From Paenibacillus piscarius (GTDB taxonomy: Bacteria > Bacillota > Bacilli > Paenibacillales > Paenibacillaceae), in assembly GCF_022234545.1 (NCBI RefSeq), contig NZ_JAIEUI010000013.1, positions 62,001-126,000 on the forward strand: DNA of 64,000 bases. Direction: 5' to 3'. The notes beneath the pieces are model-generated. The model saw only the letters and a list, made by a program, of their open reading frames with translations, was not told the DNA's origin and did no database searches. The translations under genes were made by a program, and so were the position numbers. Shown here in pieces: positions 50,336 to 59,237 of this stretch. Every line of letters starts with the position of its first letter. Position 1 is the first letter of the stretch.

Positions 50336-51587
50336 AGAGCGGATGATTCTGCTCTCGGACTGCCAGTCCTTCTATGCCAGCGTCGAGAAGGCGGCCCATC
50401 CTGAATACGCGGGTCAGCCTGTGGCAGTCGGCGATCCCACACGGATGAACGGGATTGTGCTGGCTGCCTGTCCGCTGGCCAAATCCCGCGGGGTCACCAC
50501 CGCCTCACGCGTGGGCGAAGCCCTGACGAAATGCCCGGAGCTTGTGGTTATCCGGCCGCGGATGGGGACTTACATTAAGGTCTCGCTGTTAATCTCCGAG
50601 ATCTACCAGGGGTATACCGATCTGGTGGAGGCGTTCAGCATCGACGAGCAATTCCTGGATGTGACCGGCTCCTTGCGCGCGTTCGGAGGAGATCTGCCGG
50701 AGATGATTCACTCCATCCAGCAGCATGTTCTGCTATCCACGGGGGTGTGGACCCGGGTGGGCATCGGCCCGTCCAAAATCCTCGCCAAAATGGCCAATAA
50801 CTTCGCCAAGAAGAAGGAGGGCGGAACGTTCCGGCTGGATTACGATAATCTGGACACCGAGCTGTGGCCGCGTCCGGTGCACGAGATGTTCATGGTGGCC
50901 GGGCGGATGACCCGGAACTTCTACCGCATGGGGATTACAACAATCGGGGATATTGCCCGGATGGAGCTGGGAGAGTTCAAGCAGCGGATGCGCACCACCA
51001 TGGGCAAGCAGAGCGACATTCAGGCGGAATATTATTGGCAGACTGCCCGGGGGATTGACCCCAGTCCGGTCGTTACCGGCATACGCCATCAGATGAAGTC
51101 TGTGGGCCACGGGAAGGCGCTGCGCTGGAATCTGTATACCCGGCTGGAGGAGATTGAGGTGGTGCTGCTGGAGCTGGTGATTGAGGTCTGCCAGCGGGCG
51201 CGCAAATACCGGTACATGGGCTCGGTGGTGTCTGTTACGGTAGTCGAGACGGACGGCAATACCTCCAATTCCTACAGCCGCCAGACGACCCTGCCGGAGC
51301 CGTCAGCGCTGACCCATGAGATCGCGGCAGCGGCGTACCGCTTATTCGTGGACCACTGGACCGGGCTGCCGCTAAGCCGTCTGGCGATCACGATATCCGA
51401 GCTGACGGATGACCGCGTGATGCAGCTGACCCTGTTCGATGACCGTGTCCGAAGCCTGGGCAGGGAACGGGCCATTGACCAGATCAAGAGCCGGTACGGA
51501 AGCCAGGCCTTGATCCGCGCGTCTTCCCTGCTGGAATCCGGAGTGGCCCTGGAGCGGGCGGAACAGATCGGAGGACACTACAAATGA
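50328..51587 (+). CDS. Y-family translesion DNA polymerase (UvrX/YqjW type)
   Basis: The 419-residue protein has the Y-family motifs ILLSDCQSFYASVEKA (Asp11), VEAFSIDEQFLDVTG (catalytic Asp106 and Glu107) and VGIGPSKILAKMANNFAK. A thumb and little-finger region follows. QLTLFD near the C-terminus is a classic sliding-clamp-binding motif. It is closer to the UvrX/YqjW (PolY2) group than to housekeeping DinB, as suggested by DCQSFYAS and the neighbouring YolD-like gene. LexA-like boxes upstream suggest SOS induction. Both neighbours overlap it by a few bases. Confidence 0.92.
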   Translation: MPRERMILLSDCQSFYASVEKAAHPEYAGQPVAVGDPTRMNGIVLAACPLAKSRGVTTASRVGEALTKCPELVVIRPRMGTYIKVSLLISEIYQGYTDLVEAFSIDEQFLDVTGSLRAFGGDLPEMIHSIQQHVLLSTGVWTRVGIGPSKILAKMANNFAKKKEGGTFRLDYDNLDTELWPRPVHEMFMVAGRMTRNFYRMGITTIGDIARMELGEFKQRMRTTMGKQSDIQAEYYWQTARGIDPSPVVTGIRHQMKSVGHGKALRWNLYTRLEEIEVVLLELVIEVCQRARKYRYMGSVVSVTVVETDGNTSNSYSRQTTLPEPSALTHEIAAAAYRLFVDHWTGLPLSRLAITISELTDDRVMQLTLFDDRVRSLGRERAIDQIKSRYGSQALIRASSLLESGVALERAEQIGGHYK

Positions 51588-52066
51588 GCAAGCTGGACGG
51601 CAACGAACGCTGGAAATCCAAGATGCTTATGACAGAGCATGTTCAGCAGTATGAACAGAAGCAGGGGGGAGAGGTTAGAAGAATGATTACGGTCGAGGAA
51701 CGGACCATGGTGCGTGACCTCATCCTGCTCCCTTACCTGGACACGATGGTCAGCAAAAGCCTGCGGGAAATTGAGCTGTCCGGCAGCATTCTCCAGCGGG
51801 CCTTTATGATAGCCGGCCAGGCGATCCAGCAGCGCATTATGGATGATACCCACCAGCTGCAGAAAGAGCTGAAGCGGCGCAATATCCGGGTGGTGGCCGA
51901 TGAGCAGGATGAGTTTCTGGTGTATTACAAAATCTTTTGCCGGGGTTACCAGGAACGCTTCGGACTTACCCGGGATGTGATGCGCACGGAGATCAGTCTG
52001 CGGCTGACCCGGTATACGGCAGAGCTTCGGGCCTTGCTGCGGAATCAGCAGGGTGCCACACCCTGA
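51584..52066 (+). CDS. YolD-like protein of the polymerase operon
   Basis: The 160-residue protein starts MSKLDGNERWKSKMLMTEHV, matching the N-terminus of YolD-like proteins (W-x-S-x-M-L-x-x-E-H). YolD-like genes commonly accompany Y-family polymerases in Firmicutes, as in uvrX-yolD and yqjW-yqjX. The rest is helical, with YLDTMVSKSLREIELSGSIL and RITRYTAEL-like segments, longer than YolD itself. Its ATG overlaps the polymerase stop by 4 bp (ATGA), so it is coupled. It may be an accessory subunit. Confidence 0.75.
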   Translation: MSKLDGNERWKSKMLMTEHVQQYEQKQGGEVRRMITVEERTMVRDLILLPYLDTMVSKSLREIELSGSILQRAFMIAGQAIQQRIMDDTHQLQKELKRRNIRVVADEQDEFLVYYKIFCRGYQERFGLTRDVMRTEISLRLTRYTAELRALLRNQQGATP

Positions 52067-52071
52067 CAGAG

Positions 52072-52476
52072 CTACAGCACTTTGGTGAAAAAAATCTCCA
52101 GCGGCTCATTGTCCGGCAGCAGGCAGCCCGAGTCGCGGTAGCCCAGTTTGCGGTAGAAATGCTGGGCCTCTTCATTCGCCATCGAGGAGGTCATGACCTG
52201 CTTGTGGCCCATGGCCTGCATCGCCTGCTCCCAGTGCAGCACGGCTTGTCTGCCGAAGCCCGCTCTGCGGTAAGGCTCACCCAGCCACAGCAGATTCATG
52301 AAGGGGATCTGGTCCCAGAAATACCCGAACCGCAGCCAGCCTATGTTCAAGCCGTCTTTGCTCAGGATGTAAATCTCCTGCCGGTTTATTTTGGAGAGAA
52401 GCAGTGAGTTCAGGACATGATGGTCACGGCTTGCGAGGTAATCATAATCCGCTTCCGTTGCGGTTCTAATCTGCAT
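52072..52476 (-). CDS. GNAT-family N-acetyltransferase
   Basis: The 134-residue protein has the GNAT layout: MQIRTATEADYDYLASRDHH at the N-terminus, LGEPYRRAGFGRQAVLHWEQAM as the acetyl-CoA-binding motif A (R/Q-x-x-G-x-G/A) and AQHFYRKLGYRDSG near the end. The substrate is unknown. It converges on the YolD-like gene with 5 bp between them. In B. subtilis an acetyltransferase gene (yqjY) also lies near yqjW, which may or may not be meaningful here. Confidence 0.85.
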   Translation of the reverse strand: MQIRTATEADYDYLASRDHHVLNSLLLSKINRQEIYILSKDGLNIGWLRFGYFWDQIPFMNLLWLGEPYRRAGFGRQAVLHWEQAMQAMGHKQVMTSSMANEEAQHFYRKLGYRDSGCLLPDNEPLEIFFTKVL

Positions 52477-52503
52477 AAGGCGGTTCCCCTGTCATTGTAT
52501 AGT

Positions 52504-52528
52504 GTGTGAAGAACGATTCTTCTTACAC
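52504..52528. promoter_or_regulatory. dyad upstream of the GNAT gene
   Basis: GAAGAACGATTCTTC (52508-52522) is a perfect inverted repeat around CGA, with GTGT and ACAC flanking it. It lies about 30 bp before the GNAT start and could be an operator. Confidence 0.4.
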
Positions 52529-52580
52529 AAGAATACCACTTCGGGCAGCGGGGTTCAGTGTAACAAACGGCTATAACCAA

Positions 52581-52605
52581 ACAAGCCCCTTTCCGGGGCT
52601 TGTTT
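52581..52605. terminator. terminator after the GH13 gene
   Basis: ACAAGCCCC pairs perfectly with GGGGCTTGT around TTTCC. T-tracts on both sides are short. Confidence 0.7.
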
Positions 52606-52631
52606 CTATCTATATTATAGAGTTCTCAAGC

Positions 52632-54437
52632 TCAGCTGCCAGCTTGTCCGCTATACAGTATCCGGTATCCCAGCGGCTCCAGCGTCATGCGGATCTGGTC
52701 ACCGTCCCCCTCAACAGCCTCGCCGCTGAAGGCATCCTGCCAAGTGCCCTCATCCAGTGATTGCGTAAGGGTCAGGGACTCTGCGGAATTGTTCATCCAG
52801 ACAGTGATGCGGTTCTGGTCGTCCCAGCGTTCATACACGAGGCCCAGGCAGTCCGGATCACTCTGCAGGAAGCGGAACCGGCCGGTGCGCAGCACCTCAT
52901 GTTCGCGGCGCAGGGCTATAATACTCTGATAAAAGCGCAGCAGCTCCCGGTCCTGGCCGTCCTCTTCCCAGATCATACACTTGCGGCAGTCGGGGTCATC
53001 CTCGCCGGTAATCCCGATCTCATCTCCATAGAAGATGCACGGCGTGCCCGTGAACGTGAACAGGAAGGTGAGCGTCAGCTTCAGCCGCTGCTTGTCCCCG
53101 CCGAGCCGGGTCAGCACTCTCGGGGTATCGTGGCTCGCCAGCAGATTGAACAGTACTTCGTTCGCCTGGCGCGGATAACGCATGAGCAGCCCGTAGATCT
53201 GTGCGGCGAAGGTGTCCGCATCCATGTCGTTGTCCGCTCCGAAGAACTTCAGCAGCCGGTCGGAGAACGGATAGTTCATGACCGAATCGAACTGGTCGCC
53301 CTGCAGCCAGCTAAGCGAATCGCTCCACACCTCGCCGATGATGAACGCCTCCGGGTTGATCTCCTTGACCGCCTTGCGGAAGTCCCGCCAGAACACATGG
53401 TCCACCTCATTGGCGACATCCAGCCGCCAGCCGTCAATGCCGGCTTCCTTCAGCCAGAAGCGGGTGATGTCCAGCAGGTAATCTTTGACTTCCGGGTTGG
53501 CAGTGTTCAGCTTGGGCATTCCGCTGAAGAACCCGAAGGTGTCATAGTTGGCCCTGCCATCCACCACCTGAACGGGATAATCGTGGATGTGGAACCAGTC
53601 CGCGTATTTGGAATCCGCCCCATGCTCCAGCACATCCTTGAACGGTGCGAACTCGGAGCTGGTATGATTGAAGACGGCATCCAGCACCACCTTGAGTCCT
53701 TTGGAATGAGCGAGATCAACCAGTTGCTTGAGCTTATCAAGATCCCCGAAGCTGGCATCGACCGTTCCGTAGTCAACAGTGTCATATTTATGATTGCTGG
53801 GAGCCTGGAAGATCGGGGTCAGATACAGCGCCGTTACCCCAAGCCCGGCAATATAATCCAGATGGTCGATCATCCCCTGCAGGTCGCCGCCGAAATAGCT
53901 GTCGTGGGTGGGCGTTTCGCCCCACTCCAGCGTTCCCTCCGGGTCATTCGCCGGGTCTCCGTTGGCGAAGCGGTCCGGCATAATCTGATAGAATACAGCG
54001 GACTTGGCCCATTCAGGGACCTGCAGCAGATCGGTCTCGTGGAGATAAGGCATTTCATAATAGCCCCCGGCAGGCTCGGGCAGCCCGTCCCTATAGAAGC
54101 CGGATTCGAGCATCCATACGGTTTCCTGATCCGTTTCCAGCCGGAAGCCGTAGGAGAAGCGCTTGAATTCGGGAACAATCTCTGCTTCCCAGTAATCGAA
54201 GTAGGGGTCGGTCCCCACCTTGCACATGTTCAGCTCCTGATGGTGCTGCTCCCAGTCGTATTTGTCGCCGATCAGGGCAAATACCCGGTCTACGTTATTT
54301 TTTTTGCTGCGGATTCTTAAATGGAAGGTATCCTTGTCGTACGCGTACGCCCATCGTCCCTGTGTTGAATGATAGAGACATTCCAGCTCGATGGAGGCGC
54401 CGGATGATGAAGTCACTGCTTGTCTGCTGATAGCCAT
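52632..54437 (-). CDS. intracellular GH13 neopullulanase/cyclomaltodextrinase-type enzyme
   Basis: The 601-residue protein has an N-terminal CBM34-like beta domain (about 1-130) and then a GH13 catalytic barrel. VVLDAVFNHT is region I. GIDGWRLDVANEVDH holds the nucleophile Asp340, AFIIGEVW holds the acid Glu369, and LLASHDTPR holds the third Asp. The architecture and SYFGGDLQGMIDHLDYIAGLG fit subfamily GH13_20 (maltogenic amylase, neopullulanase, cyclomaltodextrinase). There is no signal peptide, so it acts on imported maltodextrins. GGGGGA precedes the ATG. Confidence 0.92.
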   Translation of the reverse strand: MAISRQAVTSSSGASIELECLYHSTQGRWAYAYDKDTFHLRIRSKKNNVDRVFALIGDKYDWEQHHQELNMCKVGTDPYFDYWEAEIVPEFKRFSYGFRLETDQETVWMLESGFYRDGLPEPAGGYYEMPYLHETDLLQVPEWAKSAVFYQIMPDRFANGDPANDPEGTLEWGETPTHDSYFGGDLQGMIDHLDYIAGLGVTALYLTPIFQAPSNHKYDTVDYGTVDASFGDLDKLKQLVDLAHSKGLKVVLDAVFNHTSSEFAPFKDVLEHGADSKYADWFHIHDYPVQVVDGRANYDTFGFFSGMPKLNTANPEVKDYLLDITRFWLKEAGIDGWRLDVANEVDHVFWRDFRKAVKEINPEAFIIGEVWSDSLSWLQGDQFDSVMNYPFSDRLLKFFGADNDMDADTFAAQIYGLLMRYPRQANEVLFNLLASHDTPRVLTRLGGDKQRLKLTLTFLFTFTGTPCIFYGDEIGITGEDDPDCRKCMIWEEDGQDRELLRFYQSIIALRREHEVLRTGRFRFLQSDPDCLGLVYERWDDQNRITVWMNNSAESLTLTQSLDEGTWQDAFSGEAVEGDGDQIRMTLEPLGYRILYSGQAGS

Positions 54438-54513
54438 ATGGATTCCCCCTGGTACGTGTTATGGATAGATATAGAATGAATGAGCTTTAGTTAATACCCG
54501 GGGGATGGAGGCG

Positions 54514-55182
54514 TTAAACGCTCTGAATCAGCTCGGGGGAATCGTTGCGCACATTGCCGACAGCAGCGGACACGGGATAAGCCAGCATCTGCTCCGGGTC
54601 ATAAGGCTGAAGCAGCTTCAGGAGCGAAGGGATATCACGGCTCCGGCGGTCCAGCCACTGCATCTCCTGCTCAGGACCAAGAATGACCGGCATCCGGTCA
54701 TGAATATCCTCCATGAGACGGTTGGCGGCAGTAGTGATGATCGTGCAGGTGGAGATCCGTGTGCCGTCAGGAGCCGTCCAGATATCATACAATCCGGCCA
54801 TGGAGAAAAGCCTCCTGTCCCGCATCGTAATCCGCATCGGCTGCTTCCCGTCCCCGCGGGTCTTCCATTCATAGAAGCCGTCTGCGGGAATGACACAGCG
54901 GCGGGAGGCTACCAGCTTCTTGAACGAGGGCTTCTCCAGCAGGGTCTCGCTCCGGGCATTGATCAGCCTGGCTGCGTTCTTATCCTCCTTGGACCAGGAG
55001 GGCAGCAGTCCCCAGCGGAGGACGCCAAGCCTGTTCTGCTCACCGTCATGAATGACGGCCGGAATATGCTGCATCGGAGCGGCATTGAACCTGGGGACAT
55101 ACTTAATGACAGGATGCTCCCGGATGAAATACTTGGCGATCAGCTCTTCCAGCGTTACCGTAATCGTATATCTTCCGCACAT
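54514..55182 (-). CDS. SOS response-associated peptidase / HMCES-type abasic-site protein (YedK)
   Basis: The 222-residue protein begins MCGRYTITVTLEELI. Cys2 becomes N-terminal after Met removal and in this family forms a covalent DNA-protein crosslink with abasic sites in ssDNA. The other active-site residues are present: Asn75 and Arg77 in INARSETLLEKPSF, Glu105 in CVIPADGFYEWK and His161 in DIHDRMPVIL, very near the E. coli YedK numbering. AAGGAGG lies 10 nt upstream. Its closeness to the SOS polymerase operon fits a DNA-damage theme, but no LexA box was recognised at its own promoter. Confidence 0.94.
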   Translation of the reverse strand: MCGRYTITVTLEELIAKYFIREHPVIKYVPRFNAAPMQHIPAVIHDGEQNRLGVLRWGLLPSWSKEDKNAARLINARSETLLEKPSFKKLVASRRCVIPADGFYEWKTRGDGKQPMRITMRDRRLFSMAGLYDIWTAPDGTRISTCTIITTAANRLMEDIHDRMPVILGPEQEMQWLDRRSRDIPSLLKLLQPYDPEQMLAYPVSAAVGNVRNDSPELIQSV

Positions 55183-55395
55183 CTGGTCTGTGCCTCCTTG
55201 AGGTAGGTAATGATGTCCTAGCAGCAATTATATAGGATGGAGCTGGAAATTGCGAAGCAGACCGGTGCCCGCTCCGTCCATGGACAAATGTTACAATATT
55301 GTGTTTATTAACAGGTGGTAAAACCTGCTTGTCAGCAGTATAATCGAGTAGTCCTGTAAGATAATCCTGAATTTCAAGAAGCGGAGAATCACGCC

Positions 55396-56547
55396 ATGAA
55401 ACCCATCTATTTGGACCACGCCGCCTCAACACCGGTTCATCCCGAGGTGGCGAAGGTCATGTATAATATATTGCTGAATGAATACGGCAATGCGTCCAGC
55501 GTACACCAGTTCGGACGCTCTGCCAAAAGAATTGTAAGTGGAGCGCGCGACGGAATCGCGGGCTTTTTGGGCTGTTCGCCGGAGGAGTGGATCTTCACCA
55601 GCGGCGGCACGGAGAGCGATAATCTCGCTTTGTTCGGGGCAGCCCATGCCTCTGCCTCTAAGGGCAGGCATATCATTACGACAGCGATTGAGCATCATGC
55701 AGTGCTGCATACGTGCGGGGAGCTGGAGCATCAGGGCTTCGAGGTCACTTATCTGCCAGTGGACTCTACCGGACTTGTCTCTGTGGAGGCGGTAGAATCG
55801 GCCCTGCGCGAGGATACAGTACTGATTAGCATAATGTATGTGAATAATGAAGTGGGAACTGTACAGCCTATAGAAGAGATTGGCAGGCTGGCTGCCGGAC
55901 GCGGGATCCTTATGCATGTAGATGCGGTACAGGCTCTGGGGACGCTGCCGTTCCGGCTGAATGAGCTGCCGGTTGATTATATGAGCTTCTCGGCCCACAA
56001 GATTGGAGGTCCGCAGGGGATTGGAGGCCTGTATATCCGGCGGGGAGCCCCGCTTGCGCCAAGACAGCACGGCGGTCTTCAGGAGCGAGGCCGGCGGGCA
56101 GGCACGGAGAGCCTGGCGAATATTGCCGGATTCGCGGCAGCTGTAGAGCTGGCTGTACAAGGGAGGCAGGAGCATCATGAACGGGCCCTTGAGCTGCGCA
56201 GCGCGCTGCTGCAGGAGCTGGACAAGCAGGCCGGAGCAGACAGCTATGTGATCAATGGGAATGAGCAGCATAGTGTGCCGGGAATTGTGAATATCAGCTT
56301 CCCCGGGGCCGCAACCGATGTGATGCTGATGAACCTGGATATGGAGCGGATTGCGGCGGCCAGCGGCTCAGCCTGCACCTCAGGGTCTCTGGAAATCTCG
56401 CATGTTCTGCAGGCGATGAAGCTCCCGGAAGAACTTTTGCGCTCGGCGATTCGCTTTAGTACAGGTTTGGGTAATACTAATGAAGAAATGCAGGTTGCCG
56501 CCCAAAAAGTTGGAACCGTATTGAACCGGCTACGTACAAGAAACTAG
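55396..56547 (+). CDS. yrvO: cysteine desulfurase (YrvO/IscS type)
   Basis: The 383-residue PLP enzyme begins MKPIYLDHAASTPVHPEV. It has His101 in TTAIEHHAVLHTC, the PLP Lys202 in YMSFSAHKIGGPQGIGG and the persulfide Cys327 in AASGSACTSGSLEISHVL. In Bacillus, YrvO passes sulfur to MnmA (TrmU) for tRNA 2-thiouridine. Here mnmA is about 13.4 kb away and cymR about 12.7 kb away, although yrrD and yrzR homologues still follow directly. Confidence 0.93.
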   Translation: MKPIYLDHAASTPVHPEVAKVMYNILLNEYGNASSVHQFGRSAKRIVSGARDGIAGFLGCSPEEWIFTSGGTESDNLALFGAAHASASKGRHIITTAIEHHAVLHTCGELEHQGFEVTYLPVDSTGLVSVEAVESALREDTVLISIMYVNNEVGTVQPIEEIGRLAAGRGILMHVDAVQALGTLPFRLNELPVDYMSFSAHKIGGPQGIGGLYIRRGAPLAPRQHGGLQERGRRAGTESLANIAGFAAAVELAVQGRQEHHERALELRSALLQELDKQAGADSYVINGNEQHSVPGIVNISFPGAATDVMLMNLDMERIAAASGSACTSGSLEISHVLQAMKLPEELLRSAIRFSTGLGNTNEEMQVAAQKVGTVLNRLRTRN

Positions 56548-56635
56548 GCGTCCGTGCACTCTGACAGCCGGTGAAGAGGTCTCTGGCCTAGGGATACCCG
56601 TTAGCAATTCTCAAGGTGAGGAGACTTTGGATACC

Positions 56636-57157
56636 ATGAAACTTCAAGATATGATAGGTCTCACTGTATACGAAGTTGAAGAAGGTACCGAAGTCGGTGA
56701 GATCATCGATGTCGGAATCGATTCAAACTGGAATATTACGGGTATTGAACTGGAAAGCAAATCTTTTTTCGCAAGTCATGTGAAAGTTGTGGCATGGGAT
56801 CATATTGTCGCTTATGGCGAGGATGCTGTCATGATCCGCAATAAAGAGTCGATCGTCAAGGTCGATGCTGACCATATATCCTACACTTTTCTCTTAGGCA
56901 AGAACAAATTGAAGGACAGGCAGGTGCTTACAGCGTCTGGTACTGTGCTTGGCCGCATCTCGGATGTTTATTTTGACCAGAAGTTGGGAAATACAATAGT
57001 AGCACTGGAAATCAGCGACGGGCTTGTCACCGATCTGATCGAAGGCCGCAAATGGCTGCCTTGCTCAGAAGAGATGTCGATCGGAGAGGATTCTGTGCTG
57101 GTTCCTGCGATGAGTGAAGAACGGCTGCAAAAGGCCATTAATATTGTTAACGGATAG
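56636..57157 (+). CDS. yrrD: PRC-barrel protein (YrrD-like)
   Basis: The 173-residue protein contains two PRC-barrel-like beta domains: MKLQDMIGLTVYEVEEGTEV with GEIIDVGIDSNWNITGIEL, and then VLTASGTVLGRISDVYFD. The ATG at 56636 gives the standard N-terminus; a TTG 9 bp upstream is possible because the ribosome-binding site AAGGTGAGGAG fits either. The function is unknown; PRC barrels often bind RNA or protein partners. The order cysteine desulfurase-yrrD-yrzR is that of B. subtilis. Confidence 0.85.
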   Translation: MKLQDMIGLTVYEVEEGTEVGEIIDVGIDSNWNITGIELESKSFFASHVKVVAWDHIVAYGEDAVMIRNKESIVKVDADHISYTFLLGKNKLKDRQVLTASGTVLGRISDVYFDQKLGNTIVALEISDGLVTDLIEGRKWLPCSEEMSIGEDSVLVPAMSEERLQKAINIVNG

Positions 57158-57171
57158 GTGGAATGTATTAT

Positions 57172-57381
57172 ATGAAGTGTCCAAACTGCAACTCCAAGGA
57201 TATCGGCAAGATCGGCTCCCACCAATTCTACTGCTGGGGCTGCTTCATCGAGCTAACCGTCAATGGCGAGAAAATGTCGGTGTATCAGGTTGAAGAAGAC
57301 GGCACGCTCAGTTCGCTGGACGATCTGTTCTCCGGGGAAGAAGTCGTTCAGGATTTCCCGCAGATCCACGCGTCCTCCTGA
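57172..57381 (+). CDS. small zinc-ribbon protein (YrzR-like)
   Basis: The 69-residue protein begins MKCPNCNSKDIGKIGSHQFY, followed by CWGCFIELTVNGEKMSVYQV. Two CxxC pairs (CPNC and CWGC) form a probable zinc ribbon. The ATG at 57172 is preferred over one at 57163 because GGTGGA is 9 nt upstream. It is 14 bp downstream of the YrrD-like gene, so it is co-transcribed. The function is unknown. Confidence 0.8.
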   Translation: MKCPNCNSKDIGKIGSHQFYCWGCFIELTVNGEKMSVYQVEEDGTLSSLDDLFSGEEVVQDFPQIHASS

Positions 57382-57427
57382 CCGCTGCCTGATTCGTAAT
57401 GTGACAACAGTTACATAGATTCGCCGT

Positions 57428-57475
57428 GCCCAAATACCGGGCGGCTCTTGAAGCCGACCGGTATTTGGGCTTGTT
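57428..57475 (+). terminator. intrinsic terminator after the YrzR-like gene
   Basis: GCCCAAATACCGG pairs perfectly with CCGGTATTTGGGC, enclosing a small CGGCT/AGCCG hairpin, followed by TTGTTT. Confidence 0.85.
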
Positions 57476-57487
57476 TGAAAGATAAAT

Positions 57488-57542
57488 AAAACCACAAGAC
57501 AGTACGGCTGTTGTCTCCGGCCGCTGCCTTGTGGTTTTTTTT
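57488..57542. terminator. second, likely bidirectional terminator
   Basis: AAACCACAAG pairs perfectly with CTTGTGGTTT around about 30 nt, followed by eight T residues in all. It insulates the YrrD/YrzR operon from the convergent ABC transporter operon. Confidence 0.8.
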
Positions 57543-57592
57543 ACATAGATGCGTCTTCTCAAGAGATTGCTTATGCCGCAGGAAGAAATGAA

Positions 57593-59146
57593 TTATTTAC
57601 CCGCCAGGAAGGCATCAAGCTGCTTCTGCTTCTCAGCGAGAATATCCGCCAGTCCGTTCTTCTTCTCCTTGTCATACCATTCCTGTGCTTTGGTCGGGTC
57701 AATGGAGCCTGTCTCCAGCGCAGCAGCATACTGCTTCGAGATGTTGATAAGGATCGCTGCCTCCGATTTGACCGGCTCTACATTGAAGATGAACCCGAGG
57801 GCAGGGGATTGATGGGCGCTTGCGTTGAACGTTTTGGTTTGCTCCCATTTATCCGGATTTTCCGATTCGAAGGTATAGTTCAGGAACTGGTTGCCAAGCT
57901 CCCAGGCCACACCAGGATTGTAATCAGCGGATTTCGGGCCGGACTTAATCACGTTATCGGATACCTTGGTATAATGCTCTCCTTCAATACCGAAGTTGAT
58001 CAGGTTAATAAGGTACTTGTCCGAATGCAGCAGATTGATTACCATCATGCTTCTGGCAGGGTCCCCGGAGGTTGAGGAGATTGCCAGCATCGCGCCTGCA
58101 GTTTCACTGGTGGACACGGTGGCCGGTCCCAGCTCAAGCTGTTTGACCTTTCCTTCAAGGCCTACAGATGTAGCGTATTCCTCAGCCCATCCCGGCTTGA
58201 GCGAAGCGATGGTCATGAACACATTGCCGCTGTTCAGCGGATCGCCGACCGAGGTGGTTGCTGCATCTTTATTGATCAGGCCGGCTTCAAAAAATTTGCG
58301 GGTCAACTCGATCTGAGCAATATAATCGGGGTCTTCAAAACGGCTGATTACAGTTGTATCCACGCCGTCCTTGCGGACTGCGCCGTCGATTGTATCATCT
58401 CCCAGATAATCAAGCTGCGCCATGTAGTGGGTATTAAAGTTGGAAGACTTTGACATGAACAGCGGAGTGAAGCCGGCGCCCTTCTTCTCCTTGACGGTCT
58501 GGAGGATCGGCTCAAGATCGGCCACGGTCTTCACATTGTTCAGCTGCTCGGTAAGGCCGAGCTCGTCGGCGATATCGCTGCGGTATAATACTCCGCCCTG
58601 TGCGGCCATTTCTTTATTTGTCGGAATTCCGTATATTTTGCCCCCGATGGAGGAACCTTCGAGAAACGCCGGATCGAGCGAGCTGGTGATTTCTTGTCCA
58701 TATTGCCCGATAAGATCACCATACTTGCCATCTGGATCATTCAGCGGAATGAACGCGCCTTTGGAGACATTGTTGGCATAACCGTTCCACTGTGCGGTAA
58801 ACACGATATCCATCGGTTCACGGCTGGCTATCAGCAGTGGCATCTTCTCGTCGTACTGCCCCCAGTCGAGCGTGCTGATTTTGACAGTGGCATTGATTTT
58901 AGGCTGCAGATATTCGTTGATTTTGGCTTCGACGGCCAGTACATCCTTCTGCGCAGCACCTTCCCACAGCAATTTCACTTCATATGGCTTTAGCTCTGAT
59001 GCAGCAGAGCTGCCGGAAGATTCTGCTGCTGTATTGCCCGCATTGTTGCCGCCGCAAGCGGCAAGCAGCAGGGACATCATCAGTACGGCGGTTACGGGTG
59101 TCCATGCACGCTTGGAGCGGTTGGTGTTCAAGTTAACCTTAGTCAT
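57593..59146 (-). CDS. ABC transporter substrate-binding lipoprotein (LplA/LipO-like, DUF3502)
   Basis: The 517-residue lipoprotein has the lipobox LLLAACGG (Cys31), a Ser/Ala-rich linker and a family 1-type solute-binding fold (YEVKLLWEGAAQKDVLAVEA, then MPLLIASREPMDIVFTAQWN). Its C-terminus (FIFNVEPVKSEAAILINISK) fits DUF3502, common in Paenibacillus oligosaccharide importers. It is last in an operon with two permease genes and no ATPase, so a shared MsmX-type ATPase is expected. The sugar is not known. Confidence 0.92.
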   Translation of the reverse strand: MTKVNLNTNRSKRAWTPVTAVLMMSLLLAACGGNNAGNTAAESSGSSAASELKPYEVKLLWEGAAQKDVLAVEAKINEYLQPKINATVKISTLDWGQYDEKMPLLIASREPMDIVFTAQWNGYANNVSKGAFIPLNDPDGKYGDLIGQYGQEITSSLDPAFLEGSSIGGKIYGIPTNKEMAAQGGVLYRSDIADELGLTEQLNNVKTVADLEPILQTVKEKKGAGFTPLFMSKSSNFNTHYMAQLDYLGDDTIDGAVRKDGVDTTVISRFEDPDYIAQIELTRKFFEAGLINKDAATTSVGDPLNSGNVFMTIASLKPGWAEEYATSVGLEGKVKQLELGPATVSTSETAGAMLAISSTSGDPARSMMVINLLHSDKYLINLINFGIEGEHYTKVSDNVIKSGPKSADYNPGVAWELGNQFLNYTFESENPDKWEQTKTFNASAHQSPALGFIFNVEPVKSEAAILINISKQYAAALETGSIDPTKAQEWYDKEKKNGLADILAEKQKQLDAFLAGK

Positions 59147-59237
59147 AGTGGTAGGCCTCCCCTTATTTGTTGGATGTGCAGCTATATGGAACCGGCGGAT
59201 ACCGGATACAGCTCTTTCTATCCCCGATTCCCGGGGG

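Noticed and set aside
52761..54320. A 519-codon open frame on the plus strand across the GH13 gene
   Set aside because: It is the antisense of a well-supported glycosidase with intact catalytic residues and encodes no recognisable protein.
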